Counted from the stretch's first letter, positions 41,358-53,311 are shown. The stretch: DNA of 64,000 bases from Nematostella vectensis (GCF_932526225.1 NC_064041.1:5638046-5702045); one strand, 5' to 3'. Made by a program: numbers and translations. Notes: generated by a model from the letters alone, not told the origin.

Positions 41358-43606
41358 TTAGGGCTTGACAGTGATACGGTATACAAAGTCCTTGCAGTTG
41401 TTGAAAAATATGTTATACGATGGATTCTTGGGATCATACTCAGCTACAGCATAGAGGGCTCTATAGACCACATCTTCAGTTGAGTACGTTTTTGCATTGG
41501 CTGGATATGTCACCCTGAACAACGGATTGAGCTGCTCAAAAGGAAGCACTTCCTGGATCACTCCCTTTTCGTATGAATGTCGAACGATCCTGACTAGCTT
41601 CTTATCTGCATAGACACGTATGACTATTGCGTGACATCGTGGATGAAGCGGGTTGCCGTAACGTACAATGTGATCTCCGGGACGAAGGTCATTCGGCGTC
41701 ACAGCACGGTCGTTGGTCATGATGGTCTTGACGATCGCTTTAGATAAAAACGGTCCCAAAGTCGTTCCAATGACATGGCCTAATAATGAACCTACACAAC
41801 CTCCAACAATTCCAAGAACAGCTCCTCCGACGGTCCCCAATCCTGGGCACAACACTGTGCCAATTGCTGTGAGTGCAATTCCGCCTCCGGCTCCTAATCC
41901 CCCAGCAAAAAATCTCTGCGATATCTGCCCCACCACCTCTTTGATAAAGTCCTTCTTTGACAGACTCTTTCTGCCATCCTTTGCGACTTCCACGTACTTC
42001 TGGTATAATTTGTTCAAGTTCCAGATACAGATTCCAACCTCAGAAGCTATAATAACCCCAGCACCAATCATCTCTGCAGCACCAATCACCTCTGAAGATT
42101 TTGGTACATACTTCATTTCTTCAGCTCCTAATTCTAGGATTTCGGCAAGACTAACCTATAAGTATACATAGTAGTTCTAATTACATCCAATATCTCTTAT
42201 TTAAAAATTAGGGCTTTCCCAATAGACTCTTATTTTTAAAGGGACCTTTTTTATAAGAACGTCCAGCCCGAAGTTTTTACCAAATTTTAAGAACATGCCG
42301 AGGCTCAGTTTAATTTTTAGTCCTGATGCGTTTGATGAAAACTGAAAATGTGCTCATAGTAACAACCTTATTATTGCTATTGTTTATTAGTGTAATTGTC
42401 TTTCTAATAATTAATTGGGCGAACGGCAAATGGCAATTGCCCAATGGCAGTTCTACGATCAAAAGGTGTTAATGGGTAGTAATAATTTGTAAAAATAAAG
42501 GTAATAAATAAACTCAAGCATTGTCAGAACCATATCAGATGGATAGTTGTATGTGTTATTTATCTTTTTTTTTAATTTGGAACAAATATTTTGTGTTCCA
42601 TGGGTCCTTTCGGTCGTAGAACTGCCATTTGTCAATCGCCATTTGCCGTTTGCACTGACGTTACAACGGTTTTTTTTTTTCAAATAGGTGTATATACTAG
42701 AAGATTCACATACAAAATTTCATGCCAGTACATGTTCAAAAAATTGTAGCTGGGTAATAAACTGGAATCTACAGCAATTATGCGAGAAAAAAATACATGA
42801 AAAACATATATGGATATATATAGCAACGTTCTTTGCAAGAAAAAGGCAAGAAGGTATACCGGCAAAATTTCCATGTTTCTTTGAGTTGCTCATACATTTT
42901 TTCATTCATCTTTTATCAAACTTACACATACCTTAAACATTGTGGTTAGGAGGTTTTGCATGATACTTGTTGAGATTTCCTTCAGTTTGTTGTTGAACCA
43001 CGACTTCTGTTGATTGGTGTGAATACCACTCTTACAGAATGTCGCGAGATTCTCACAGTTATTCGTCAAAATTTCATATCCTCTTATTCCAAGCAAAGCT
43101 CTTGCCCGTGCAATTACTAACTGCGCTGGATTGTACTGCCGCACTTGCGCGTTATACGTGATGAGGTACAGGGTACCTTTCTCTTGAGTTGCATCGACAG
43201 TGTTCCTCTTAAAGACAATATTGCCATTGTCTCCCTTCCAATAGTGAATCACTTCCAGCATTTTGTCTTTGACATCTTCAACTATAGCATGATGCCATAT
43301 CAAGTACGGCCGTTGCCACGTTATGTGGTCACCACGTTTGACAGATTCGGCGACATTCTTCGGAACGATTTCTTCTCTCGATGCCGTACATTGCAGTATT
43401 CCGGGCTCTTCCAATTGGCTTTTGACTGGTGAGAGGTATGTCTTCTTATTATACACAACAGGTGGGTCTCTCGTTGCATTAACATATCTTTCCAGAAGCC
43501 ATTCTTTCCAGCACGATAGACAGACAAACCCAAGACATTCGTCGTCATAAAAATACTTAACTAGCTTTGTATCTTGGCAGGGGCATGATGGCGTTCGTGA
43601 AGCCAT
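41358..43606 (-). CDS. tandem LRAT-domain protein with a glycine-zipper segment
   Basis: Two coding exons, 42932-43606 and 41358-42155, join in phase 0 to 490 aa. TTTGCAG eight bases before the ATG suggests a 5'-UTR intron. LRAT/NlpC-P60-type enzymes form acyl-cysteine intermediates (retinol, phospholipid or protein acyl transfer). Residues 8-32 hold CxC-x13-C-x4-CxxC, possibly zinc binding. Domain 1 (about 88-195): KRGDHITW, IWHHAIV (H105/H106), VIHYW (H121), TNNCENLATFC (C184). Residues 308-352 are a hydrophobic glycine zipper (GGLGAGGGIALTAIG, GLGTVGGAVLGIVGG) likely to enter membranes. Domain 2 (about 382-485): RPGDHIVRYG, CHAIVI (H400), IVRHSY (H418), FNNCKDFVYRI (C479). Both triads look complete. 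Substrate is unknown; the first exon is duplicated and broken at 46.6-46.9 kb. Confidence 0.85.
42249..42425. mobile_element. partial copy of the TATAAGAACGTC-ended element
   Basis: TTTTTTATAAGAACGTCCAG, then AAGAACATGCCGAGGCTCAG, then CCTGATGCGTT and TAGTGTAATTGTC. Same order as the reverse of 9388-9692. It lies in the LRAT gene intron, ending where the next MITE begins. Confidence 0.6.
42418..42655. mobile_element. MITE with GGCGAACGGCAAATGGC inverted ends
   Basis: GGGCGAACGGCAAATGGCAA and GGCAGTTCTACGATC at the left face GGTCGTAGAACTGCC and CGCCATTTGCCGTTTGC at the right. Non-coding, in the LRAT intron. The downstream duplicate at 46.44 kb keeps only the left half. Confidence 0.75.
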
Positions 43607-44015
43607 AATTCTGCAAACAAATCAGATTTTTAAAAGTTAGCCCCGATTCATACGTCGCCCTCCTGCCGTGCCGAATCTAATTGTCTATTTGTGTTGACAC
43701 CACAGGTAGCCCAGGCTCTGTCAATGAGACGGCCGTATTCCATAAAAGTTTAATTCAATCCAACTTGATGTAGTACTTGTAGTTGTCTATTATTTACACG
43801 TCTAAGCGATTTAGAGCTTTAGCGCTCTTCGGTGAAATTTAGAATTTCCTTTATCACTCCCTCTAAAGAAAGAGTTAAATAGAAATTTCACCGAAGTTTG
43901 ACAGAACAGCGCTAAAACGACCCCAAATGTGCTCTACTACCGTTCGTAGTTTATTTTGGTAGCTTTTTGGTTCAGGTGCCGTCCGGAATAAAAACATTAC
44001 AAAGTGCATCCGTAT

Positions 44016-44041
44016 GGGGGGGGGGGGGGGGGGGGGGGGGG
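44016..44041. repeat. poly-G tract (26 G)
   Basis: Homopolymer in segmental copy A. The paralogous tract at 47341-47378 in copy B has 38 G, so it has changed length since duplication. Poly-C tracts of about 15 and 21 follow at 44380 and 44575. Confidence 0.9.
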
Positions 44042-45296
44042 CGTATCTGAAACGAGTTAAGGTAGACATTAAGTCTTAAACTTTCCGGCAATGTGTTTAA
44101 GGTGCGAGTAGCACTTAAAGATAGAACGTTGATTTGTTAGTGTTCGACATTTGTTAGGTAATGTAGCTAGTAGACGATCTGCCCTATAATAGTTTCTTGT
44201 GTTAGGCAAAGCACTACTATCAATACATAAAGGTTTTTTTACAGCTTTGAAGAAAACAAGGTCCCTCCAGACAGTAAGAAAGGGATATAGTTTGACGTTT
44301 TTTTGTGTGCAAGCAATCAAGCAAAATATTTAGCACATTAGCCGTAGCAGGGAATGGGGCACTGGGGGTATGTGCCACCCCCCCCCCCCCCCCAATATTT
44401 TTTTTTAAATGTCATAAAATGACTTGTAGGAGCGTGACTGTGTCCCCCAATATTATCTCAATGTTAAAGTATTGTCTCCCCCCAACCTTACGTGACATGT
44501 TACGGCTCTGGATTTGTAATTTCTAATGCGATAGCTGTCTCAATTCCCTCACAGCGACATAGACCTAGGATATACCCCCCCCCCCCCCCCCCCCCTTCTT
44601 CAAAAACGAATTAAATATTTATCAACGATTATCAATCTAACTTCTTTCATAATGTTTTGCTAAATGTTTGCTATTCCTCGGCGCTTTCAAGGCTTCTAGT
44701 AATCAGCATATAAATTCCTTTTTATTCCTTAGGCCGTAGATTTGGATATTCTACTGTATAAACATTTGTATCGTCAGCGTTAAGAACCCAAAACCAGTCT
44801 CTCACTCTACCTTCTTTAACTATAGACGTGAATTGTTCTCCCTCCTCTTTAACAAAGCGCCGTGGTAAATCTTTCGAGGTTTGCCGAAGGTAAATGCTGC
44901 TGCTTCTGATGCAGAATATTTGTGATAGCTTTTGCAACGATTTGATTGGTTTTTGATACCGGGGTCCCCTGACGTCATCAACGTGGTCAAGCCCGTGTCG
45001 TATAAATTACGTGTGAACAAAGGGTTTTGCTTTTGTATCCATGGTTACGTGCGACGGATGAGGACTTACGAAAATACAAAGGGTCAAGGGAATTTTCCCA
45101 GAATTAGGACTACTTTAAACAAGAAAAACGTGCCTTGCTTCACGAATCCGCACCGGGATTTTTCATAAGCCGCTTCGAAGCGACTTTTGACAGACTCTCG
45201 GAAAAATGTCTCGATCTGTTTCACGGAATTCTTTTGTATTCTTATGTTTTCTCTAGGGATTTAAAACTTGCCCTTTTTGAGATTTATTCCACAATC

Positions 45297-45784
45297 TTAT
45301 AAATAGATCTATCACACTGCTAATAATTTGACGTCATCCTAGCGGCACTCTTTTAAGAGCGGTACTCTTTCAAGAGCCTTAAAGGACAGCACAATTTAGT
45401 CGTATGCGACTTGCCCGCAACACCTCGTTAACTCGAGTATTAGCCTACGACACCGCCCCGAGGCTCGACTACGAAAGTCGTAGTGTGCTAAGACATGTCG
45501 TAGGCATGTCCACACACAAAGAGCCCAAGCAATGGTTGCTTGTTCGTAACTCGGAATTCGGCTGTATGTCTGAGAGGGGACGAGTAAAGCGTTTTTGTGT
45601 GAAATGTTGTCAATAAAATTGCCTTAAAACTTAGAACATGCCTTGTTGTTGTCAAATTCACGTGTAATAGTTAGTGTAGTAGTAGCTTCAGTTGGCTCCT
45701 CTGCAATAAGTCCATCATAAAATATCAGCTACTGTACTCTATAAAAGAAATTGAAAAGAAACCCCTCTCTTTATTTTTTTAGGT
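45297..45784. other. spacer between segmental duplicates, no gene seen
   Basis: Contains CGACTACGAAAGTCGTAGTG (imperfect hairpin near 45467) and AATAAA at about 45614. A 70-codon plus frame at 45404-45616 has no recognisable motif. Confidence 0.35.
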
Positions 45785-46112
45785 ATCAGGGGGGGACGGG
45801 GGGTTCAGGGGGTGCGAACGCACCCCCCTCCCCCACAACGGCCGAAGGTCCACTTTCAGCTCCCAATGGACGTGCTATTTGTAGACAAAACTATAAAGCA
45901 TAAGCTAGATCATCTGGTACGTAGCCAAATCCGACAAAAAACGTCCCGTGGAGATACTTGAAAGGCATTAAAAAAATCCCTTTTTGTTTTTTGGGATGGT
46001 CAGATTTTTATCAGAGAACTTATTCCCCCTCCCTCTCGGAAGAATTAGGTCCACTTTTTCGGATTTCGCACCACCCCCCCCCCCCCCCCCCCCCCCCTGT
46101 GTACGGGCCTGG
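45785..46112. mobile_element. CAGGCCCGTA-type short TIR element, copy 3
   Basis: C-rich start, CAACGGCCGAAGGTCCACTT, TGCTATTTGTAGACAAAACT, CGTCCCGTGGAGATACTTG, TTTTTATCAGAGAACTTATT, a C run of about 24, then GTACGGGCCTGGG. Same order as the copies at 6.3 and 10.7 kb. Confidence 0.7.
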
Positions 46113-46556
46113 GTATTGACCATGGCAAAGAAGATGAAGATAAGTAAAATATCAGGATGGACAGAGAGATCATTGAACTTTCTCCTTTGTATGCCACTCT
46201 TAGTGATTCAAAAACTTTATAATTTTTTTTCATATTTGCTTTATTTGTTCACTTTTTGCCAGTATGGTTACAAACCGACCCTCCAGTTCTGTAGCACTGT
46301 CAAGATTATAGGGAGGGGGGGGGGGGGGGAGTCTTCGTATTTACAAAGACAATGCTTGAAAAATAGTCTTGCTAATAGTCTTGCTAATAGTCTTGCTTAA
46401 TATTGCTTAGTGTAATTGTCCTTCTAATAATTAATTGGGCGAACGGCAAATGGCAATTGCCCAATTGCAGTTCTACGATCAAAAGGTGTTAATGGGTAGT
46501 AATAATTTGTAAAAATAAAGGTAATAAATAAACTCAAGCATTGTCAGAACCATATC

Positions 46557-46920
46557 AGTGAATCACTTCCAGCATTTTGTCTTTGACATCTTCTACTATA
46601 GCATGATGCCATATCCAGTACGGCCGTTGCCACGTTATGTGGTCACCACGTTTGACAGATTCGGCGACATTCTTCGGAACGATTTCTTCTCTCGATGTCG
46701 TACATTGCAGTATCCTGGGCTCTTCCAATTGGCTTTTGACTGGTGAGAGGTATGTCTTCTAATCATACCTAACAGGTGGGTCTCTCGTTGCATTAACATA
46801 TCTTTCCAGAAGCCATTCTTTCCAGCACGATAGACAGACAAACCCAAGACATTCGTCGTCATAAAAATACTTAACAAGCTTTGTATCTTGGCAGGGGCAT
46901 GATGGCGTTCGTGAAGCCAT
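46557..46920 (-). pseudogene. truncated copy of the LRAT gene first exon
   Basis: Starts at ATG 46920 like the parent and reads the same cysteine-rich N-terminus. It then meets an in-frame TAG at 46759-46761 (minus), where the parent has an Asn codon after DPPV-Y. The copy stops at 46557, before the domain-1 cysteine (NNC motif), because the downstream sequence is deleted. Upstream flank including the TTTGCAG acceptor is retained. It cannot encode a functional LRAT domain. Confidence 0.85.
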
Positions 46921-47340
46921 AATTCTGCAAACAAATCAGATTTTTAAAAGTTAGCCCCGATTCATACGTCGCCCTCCTGCCGTGCCGAATCTAATTGTCT
47001 ATTTGTGTTGACACCACAGGTAGCCCAGGCTCTGTCAATGAGACGGCCGTATTCCATAAGTATTCCATAAAAATGTAATTCAATCCAACTTGATGTAGTA
47101 CTTGTAGTTGTCTACTATTTACACGTCTAAGCGATTTAGAGCTTTAGCGCTCTTCGGTGAAATTTAGAATTTCCTTCATCACTCCCACTAAAGAAAGAGT
47201 TAAATAGAAATTTCACCAAAGTTTGACAGAACAGCGCTAAAACGACCCCAAATGCGCTCTACTACCGTTCGTAGTTTATTTTGGTAGCTTTTTGGTTCTT
47301 GTGCCGTCCGGAATAAAAACATTACAAAGTGCATCCGTAT

Positions 47341-47378
<38 letters not shown>
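47341..47378. repeat. poly-G tract (38 G)
   Basis: The longest homopolymer in the window; paralogue of the 26-G tract at 44016. Confidence 0.9.
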
Positions 47379-47379
<1 letters not shown>

Positions 47380-48186
47380 AGACAACATGCATCTAAAACG
47401 AGTTAAGTTAGACATTAAGTCTTAAACTTTCCGGCAATGTGTTTAAGGTGCGAGTAGTACTTAAAGATAGAACGTTGATTTGTTAGTGTTCGACATTTCT
47501 TAGGTAATGTAGCTAGTAGAGGATCTGCCCTATAATAGTTTCTTGTGTTAGGCAAAGCACTACCATCAATACATAAACGTTTGTTTACAGCTTGGAAGAA
47601 AACAAGGTCCCTCCAGACATCCATGACAGTAAGAAAGGGATATAGTTTGACGTTTTTTTGTGCAAGCAATCAAGCAAAATATTTCGCACATTAGCCGTAG
47701 CAGGGAATGGGGCACTGGGGGTATGTGCCCCCACCCCCCCCCCAATATATATTTTTTAAATGTCATAAAATGACCTGTAGGAGCGTGACTGTGTCCCCCA
47801 ATATTATCTCAATGTTAAAGTATTGTCTTCCCCCAACCTTACGTGGCACGTGGCATGTTACGGCTCATCAACGTGGTCAAGCCCGTGTCGTATAAATTAC
47901 GTGTGAACAAAGGGTTTTGCTTTTGTATCCATGGTTACGTGCGACGGATGAGGACTAACGAAAATACAAAAGGTCAAGGGAATTTCCCCAGAATTAGGAC
48001 TACTTTAAACAAGAAAAACGTGCCTTGCTTCACGAATCCGCACCGGGATTTTTCATAAGCCGCTTCGAAGCGACTTTTGACAGACTCTCGGACAAATGTC
48101 TCGATCTGTTTCACGGAATTCTTTTCTATTCTTATGTTTTCTCTAGGGATTTAAAACTTGACCTTTTTGAGATTTATTCCACAATC

Positions 48187-49905
48187 ACATCTCGCTGAAC
48201 TTAGCTTGTGAAGCTGTTCGTTTAAGGTGGGCATCTGGTGTATTGGGCGATTGATGGCCTTGTTTACTGTTTGGCTTGGGTCTATGCACACTCTGAATTT
48301 CTTTGATGTTTCTCGTATTAGCTCGTTTGAGCACCAACTTGTTGGGTCGGTCACCTTGGCGAGGACACCGGCCTTGACAAACCGGTCCAGGGCTTCTTTC
48401 TCCTTTTCTCGTTTGGCTACTGGTATTCTGTGAACCAGCATTTGAACAGGCTGTATGCTTTCGTCTAATTGGAAGTGTACAGGGGGACCCAAATATCCGA
48501 GTCCTACAAAGCTGTCGGCGTATTGAGTAAGTATGTCTTCCTTTCTCAGATTGCCCGGTGGTTGGAGGCGGAGGTCTTTTGTAACCCTGATCGGCGCTGA
48601 AGGAGAGGGAGTGGGCTGACACGGGTTTGTGGTGATTTCGTGTACTTGTTGTAGGTGGTTGCATTCCAAGGGTGTTTTCGTTTCGTGGGGTGGACGTATG
48701 CCGTGCTGACTGACCTCATCCACTTTTGGAGGTGTCGTTTGGAACCCTGGGAGATCTTCGGTCTTGGTGGCAGTGTGGACCACTGACGAGGAGAGGGAAT
48801 GGATCTCCTCTGCTTGCACCTTGATTAGACCGAGGAGTTCACTGTCGCTCCCAGAGAGTAGTGCAGGCTTAAGGCCAATGCAGGAGTCTGGTAAGATTTG
48901 GAAGACTAGTGTTTCGTACTTGTCCGACTTGTCGCATACCAGTTCTACTTGGCCAACTGGTTGGAGTGGCTTGGAGTTTCCATAGGGGGGCAGGAGATAT
49001 GGGGACCGCTTGATTTCTGCGTCTGGTAGCACTGACTGCAGTGTGTTGTAAGACATCGTGTTGCAGGTAGCTGCTGTGTCGATCTGAAACTCGACCGGCT
49101 TGAAAGACGACCCTGTCGTTGAAAGTGGTAGAGTTGTGAAATAGCGCTTTTCCGGGCTTTTGGAGGGGCTGTCTGTATCTATGTTGTGTACTTGTGCTTC
49201 AAGTGCGTACATATCGAAGCCATAGTCGGGGTTGGGAGCTGAACCATATTGCTGCTCTTTACATATATCGGTGTAATGGACATCCCTTGGTCGAGGCGAG
49301 GCGCGGGCACGTGGATAGCCCCGCCGACTGCGCTGGTTATATCCCGTTGCCTGAGGTCTTCCTCTCGCTTGTTGTTGTCGCTGGTTCGAACCGGGCGCTT
49401 GGGGATTGTGTTCTTCTAAACAGACTCGGGCGAAATGATCATTGCCAGCACACTTAGAACATGACTTGCCGTTGGCGGGGCATTCCTTCCAGGGGTGGGG
49501 TCCTCTTCGGTCGCCACACCAAAAGCAGGTTCCTGGTTCTCGTCGCAGTTTCATTTGGCTGTGTCTAAGGCCTGTCCAATGTACTTCCTCTTCGATTCCT
49601 TTTGCCGACGAGTCAGCGATGAGCTTACTTGTCTTCTTTGCAGATTCTATTGATTTTGCTTCAGAAACCACATCCGTCAAGGTTTTCTTTGAGGTGTCAG
49701 GTTTGATTTGTGTTTTCAGCGGCTCTTGTATTGTTCCAGGCGTTCTATTCCGGGGTCTTTTCCCAGGTCCCGATAGTTCGCTTGTATGCAGTAATCGTTG
49801 AATCGGAGCTCGAAGTTTTTGAAATTTTCGCTAATATTTCCGGCCAGCTTTAGCTCCGGTCTCTTCGGGTTCGACATATCCCACTTCCGACACCAAGTCG
49901 CGTAC
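48187..49905 (-). mobile_element. Ty3/gypsy-type LTR retrotransposon fragment (gag, protease, start of RT)
   Basis: Minus-strand frame of 509 codons (48151-49680) plus an upstream gag start (MSNPKRPELKLAGN near 49880) in another frame. In order: gag piece NFELRFNDYCIQANY; zinc knuckles CFWCGDRRGPHPWKEC and CSKCAGNDHFARVC; an aspartic-protease region FQIDTAATCNT (DTA where active proteases have DTG/DTS-type triads); and the RT entry FRVCIDPSQTVNKAI. It ends abruptly at 48186 at the segmental-duplication border, so the RT core, RNase H and integrase are missing. A TTGGTGTCGGAAGTGGGA string on the minus strand near 49881-49900 looks like a primer-binding site after an LTR end. The gag frame break near 49720 indicates internal loss. 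Confidence 0.85.
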
Positions 49906-50015
49906 ACAGGACGAGCAATGAGCTAACTATGAGTGACTGTACATTTATTCTCAATCCAACATCGCGGACTTCAATCGTACATTGAAACGGTCTGCCGCTG
50001 ACCAGCAGACCGCTG
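49906..50015 (-). mobile_element. possible LTR remnant of the gypsy fragment
   Basis: Sequence just outside the putative primer-binding site, where the 5' LTR should lie in minus-strand sense. Contains CGGTCTGC...GCAGACCG (hairpin near 49988-50012). No second LTR is available to confirm. Confidence 0.3.
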
Positions 50016-50021
50016 ACCAAC

Positions 50022-50105
50022 ACCCCCCCCCACACACACACACACATCCCCCACACACATTCCCCCCCACACATCCCCCTCCCCACACATCCCCACCCCA
50101 CACAA
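50022..50105. repeat. C-rich / CA microsatellite
   Basis: C runs separated by (CA)n and CACATCCCC words. Frames here are low complexity. Confidence 0.9.
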
Positions 50106-53100
50106 TAATAAATGAACTTTCACTTAGGGGACTCTTAGTGTCTAACATGAAGACGAAAATTCTACCTCTTTTTCTCGTTTATCATGCCGAAGCTTCCGAA
50201 CAAATAAACTCAAACACATGTCGAAAAAACAATGTTTACTGTGCCAGCAATTGTCTCCTTTCATCAGATACTTTTCAATGAAATGCGCTGTTTAAGATAG
50301 TAATTCGATTCCATGAGCATGTCGCCTATTCACATGTTAAGGGGGTTTGGGGAATGTGCACCATCAAGAAAAAGATATGTTTTTTTAAGGATTTCAATTC
50401 CTACATTTTCCGGAAGCTTTATAAACTGCATGCCTGGACAAAAATTAGTATTCCTGCACCAAAAAGTGCCAATTCGGCCCCTACTATACTACTTATGTTT
50501 TGTTATGTTATGATGTTATTGTGTTATGATGCTCCCCCAGATTTCTGATTCCTGCATTCGGTAACCCTCCCACTCAAACGGAAGGTCCGCTTCTACAAAG
50601 AAAAGTTGGTCACCAAGACGAGTTTGGGCTAACAAATGAGGAGACGAAGCTCAAAACTCTGGCTACGGGCCTGTATCGTGTTTTCATGTATATTTAAGTA
50701 AAAATAAAAGGCTATGTGGGGGAAGATTCGAACCAGCACATGACAATGGGATTTGGCCTAGTTCTTGAATAGATCCAACTTGATTACCGAAATATACACA
50801 TGTAAGAGGAATTTGGAGTAATGTATAGAATGTACAATTTTACCCTTTCAGAATTCATGCTTCTTTATGGCCTTTCTTAACAAAGAGCGCTTATGTTAGG
50901 GTTATTTTGGGCATACGTCTTTTTCTGTTATTATTGTTTAGTTCACACAATAAACAATGCGAAATGGGATGTTAAGGGGCCACAAAGAGCCCAAAACAAG
51001 TACTACCGCAATGGGGGGGGGGGGGGGGGGGGGGGATCCTCGTGGCTCGGGCCTATTTACATAGCGGGTGATGCTCGTCAGAAATATTCAAATCTAACTA
51101 AGAGAAATGATATTCGACCAAACCATAGTAATTGGACGCTTGGAGTAGATTCTGATGAATAATACAGCCATTGCTGTCATCAAGTAACAATTATTATATG
51201 GCTACGATAGTACGCACGCTGTGATTGACTAATTTGTAGTCGTGAAATTTCCGTATTGCCCGTCCCTGTTTTTTGCGATTTTTTTCCACCTTCAAACTGC
51301 AAAATGAGGGACAGCGAACATTGGAGTAGCAAATTCACCAGAAGAAATCACCCAGAAGAAACAGAAATGGTTGGTTTGCGGGCCGTCTTTTCCGTATCCG
51401 GAGCGGGAAATTTTGTGAGCAACAAGAAAAACAGTATGACGAGCCGGCGAGCGCCACCGATAGCCAAGAAATACAAAGCTTAATTATATCGAACAAACAA
51501 ACAAATACATAAATGACAAGGGGAGTTAAGACCCACAAAAGCTCTTTAAGATAAGTACTACATGTTCTTTATAAATGCAACACAAAGTGCTTGGTCTTTC
51601 ATTTTACTTCAGAATTTCTGACAGAAGTTTGTTTCTACATACCGTGGAGTTTTCGAACTAAACATTCCATTCATGCAGTGAAGACTGACATCTGAGCTTT
51701 TTTTTGTTTGTTTCAACTTCAGCTATGATAAAAGCTGTTGCTTTCAAAAGGTGCAAAAAGGGAGAAAATATCCCGAAAACTCGTTCAATTACATTCGGAC
51801 CGGGCTTTTGGGGGCTTCCTTCCTTTGGGGGCTCTTTCGGCCCCCCATCCGTAACTTTTGAACCATATTGGAGCTATTATGACCACATTTTTAGAGAATC
51901 AACAGAGATTGTTGATTCAGGGGACAAAGAGGAACAAAATGGTGTATTTTGTTGCCATAGCAACACAATATGACGTCATTGTGACGTCATTTAAGGACAT
52001 ATGGTAATTAATAGCCTATCTTTCAAAACCTTTGCAAAGAACATCCAAAATCCAAAAAAGGTTTCATAATCAGTTTGTATTCAATAAGCGACCGATTTTC
52101 TTCAACGTCACGATGACGCCACTTAAGTGAGCAAAACGGGCAATATTTCTTTTTTTAGATATGTATTAGATATATATATTTTGACATATGTATTTAGATA
52201 TATATTATTAGTGACACCAATTTCTATGAAACCAATATACGACATCTGTGACGTCATTGATTGGCATGTTACCTTTAATATAGCATAAGTTATTAATAAT
52301 TGTTACTCTTAATTAAAGTAACAATTTAAATATCTTTTCCAAAAATGTTTGTTTTAATTTTTATTTTACAATACAGGAATATAAAAAGGATTTTGCCAAA
52401 TTCAGTCGTTTTAAAGCTAATTATGTGACATCAGCATCCGCCATTTTGGATCCGCCATCTTGGATCCACCATCTTGGATTTAATGAAAGTTATATATTTT
52501 ACTAAAAAAAAACTGGGTAGCTAAATCTAAAGCTTTTTGTACAATATTCAATCTTCGTTTCAAGTTATATTAATGATTTCAGGTGGGTATGAATGTGTTT
52601 TTTTTGCTATTTTTACAAGCACTATTTCAAAAAGGTAAAAAATTGAAAAAAAACACCACCCCTCCCCCCTAAAATATGGATGTAAATTTTTATTGTTTTT
52701 TATTTTTAAACTTGGTATAAAACGTTTATATGACATGGATTTACGTTGAGCATGTCGTATTAATAGTTGATCTTAATGACATAAAGCGTTTTGCCTTATT
52801 TTCATTAAACATATTTCTCAAAAAGGGCCACTAAAACAACATATTTCTATCTTTTCACTCCAAGGTCTGTTTGGTATGTTGTCGGCTTAGTTCTTATAAA
52901 TCTTTTCACTCATTTTGACTTGGCAGCGCGCGAGAAATTGATCGATATAAACTAGTCGATATTCGCGCGAAAGCGAAAGTTGATTTGTTTTCTCGTCCTT
53001 TTTATTTTAAAAGCCATATAATAAACAACTTACTTACCTCGACCGTTCGTCCATACCGGAAAATATCAAACCTCGGCTTTGCAAAGCCGCAAAGCCTCGG

Positions 53101-53289
53101 TCGATACGCCACAAAACCTCTGTTTGATATTTCCCGGCATGACCTCACTCTCGGTTAGTAAGTAGTTAGTAAGCTTATGCTATATGCATCGATCTGTATT
53201 TGTACCGTTAAAAGGAAAAATCACTCCACCTCGTATCAACAAATTCTACAATATCTTTTCAACTCCTCAGATAAATAAAACGAGACCAC
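50106..53289. other. gene-poor stretch
   Basis: Contains the CAGGCCCGTA-type end at 50570-50665, a 23-G run at 51013-51035, two perfect TGACGTCA sites at 51971-51978 and 51982-51989, and three 15-bp tandem words of the CCGCCATCTTGGAT type at 52436-52482. A foldback with AAATATCAAACCTCGGC / TGTTTGATATTTCCCGG lies at about 53060-53140. A 59-codon basic frame from the ATG at 51304 is not recognised. Confidence 0.4.
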
Positions 53290-53311
53290 TTGCGCATGGC
53301 GATAGGGTCGA

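Larger units (their letters stand above)
42385..45296. repeat. segmental duplication, copy A
   Basis: Matches 46403-48186 nearly base for base over 42385-42540, 43244-44517 and 44976-45296. Copy A holds the intact LRAT first exon. Homology ends at CCACAATC (45296 / 48186). Confidence 0.9.
46403..48186. repeat. segmental duplication, copy B
   Basis: Duplicate of 42385-45296 with two losses relative to copy A: bases equivalent to 42541-43243 (junction at 46557) and to 44518-44975 (junction near 47866). The first removes the 3' end of the LRAT exon, its donor and the intron. The second may instead be an insertion in copy A. Confidence 0.9.

Noticed and set aside
41713-42171. 152-codon plus-strand proline-rich frame
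   Set aside because: Antisense shadow of the LRAT gene second exon.
46635-46934. 99-codon minus frame in the duplicate
   Set aside because: Out-of-frame reading of the broken LRAT exon copy.
50716-50790. tRNA-like text on the minus strand (GCTGGTTCGAATC B-box)
   Set aside because: The T-arm and acceptor stems do not pair and no convincing A-box is in place; at most an eroded tRNA-derived scrap.
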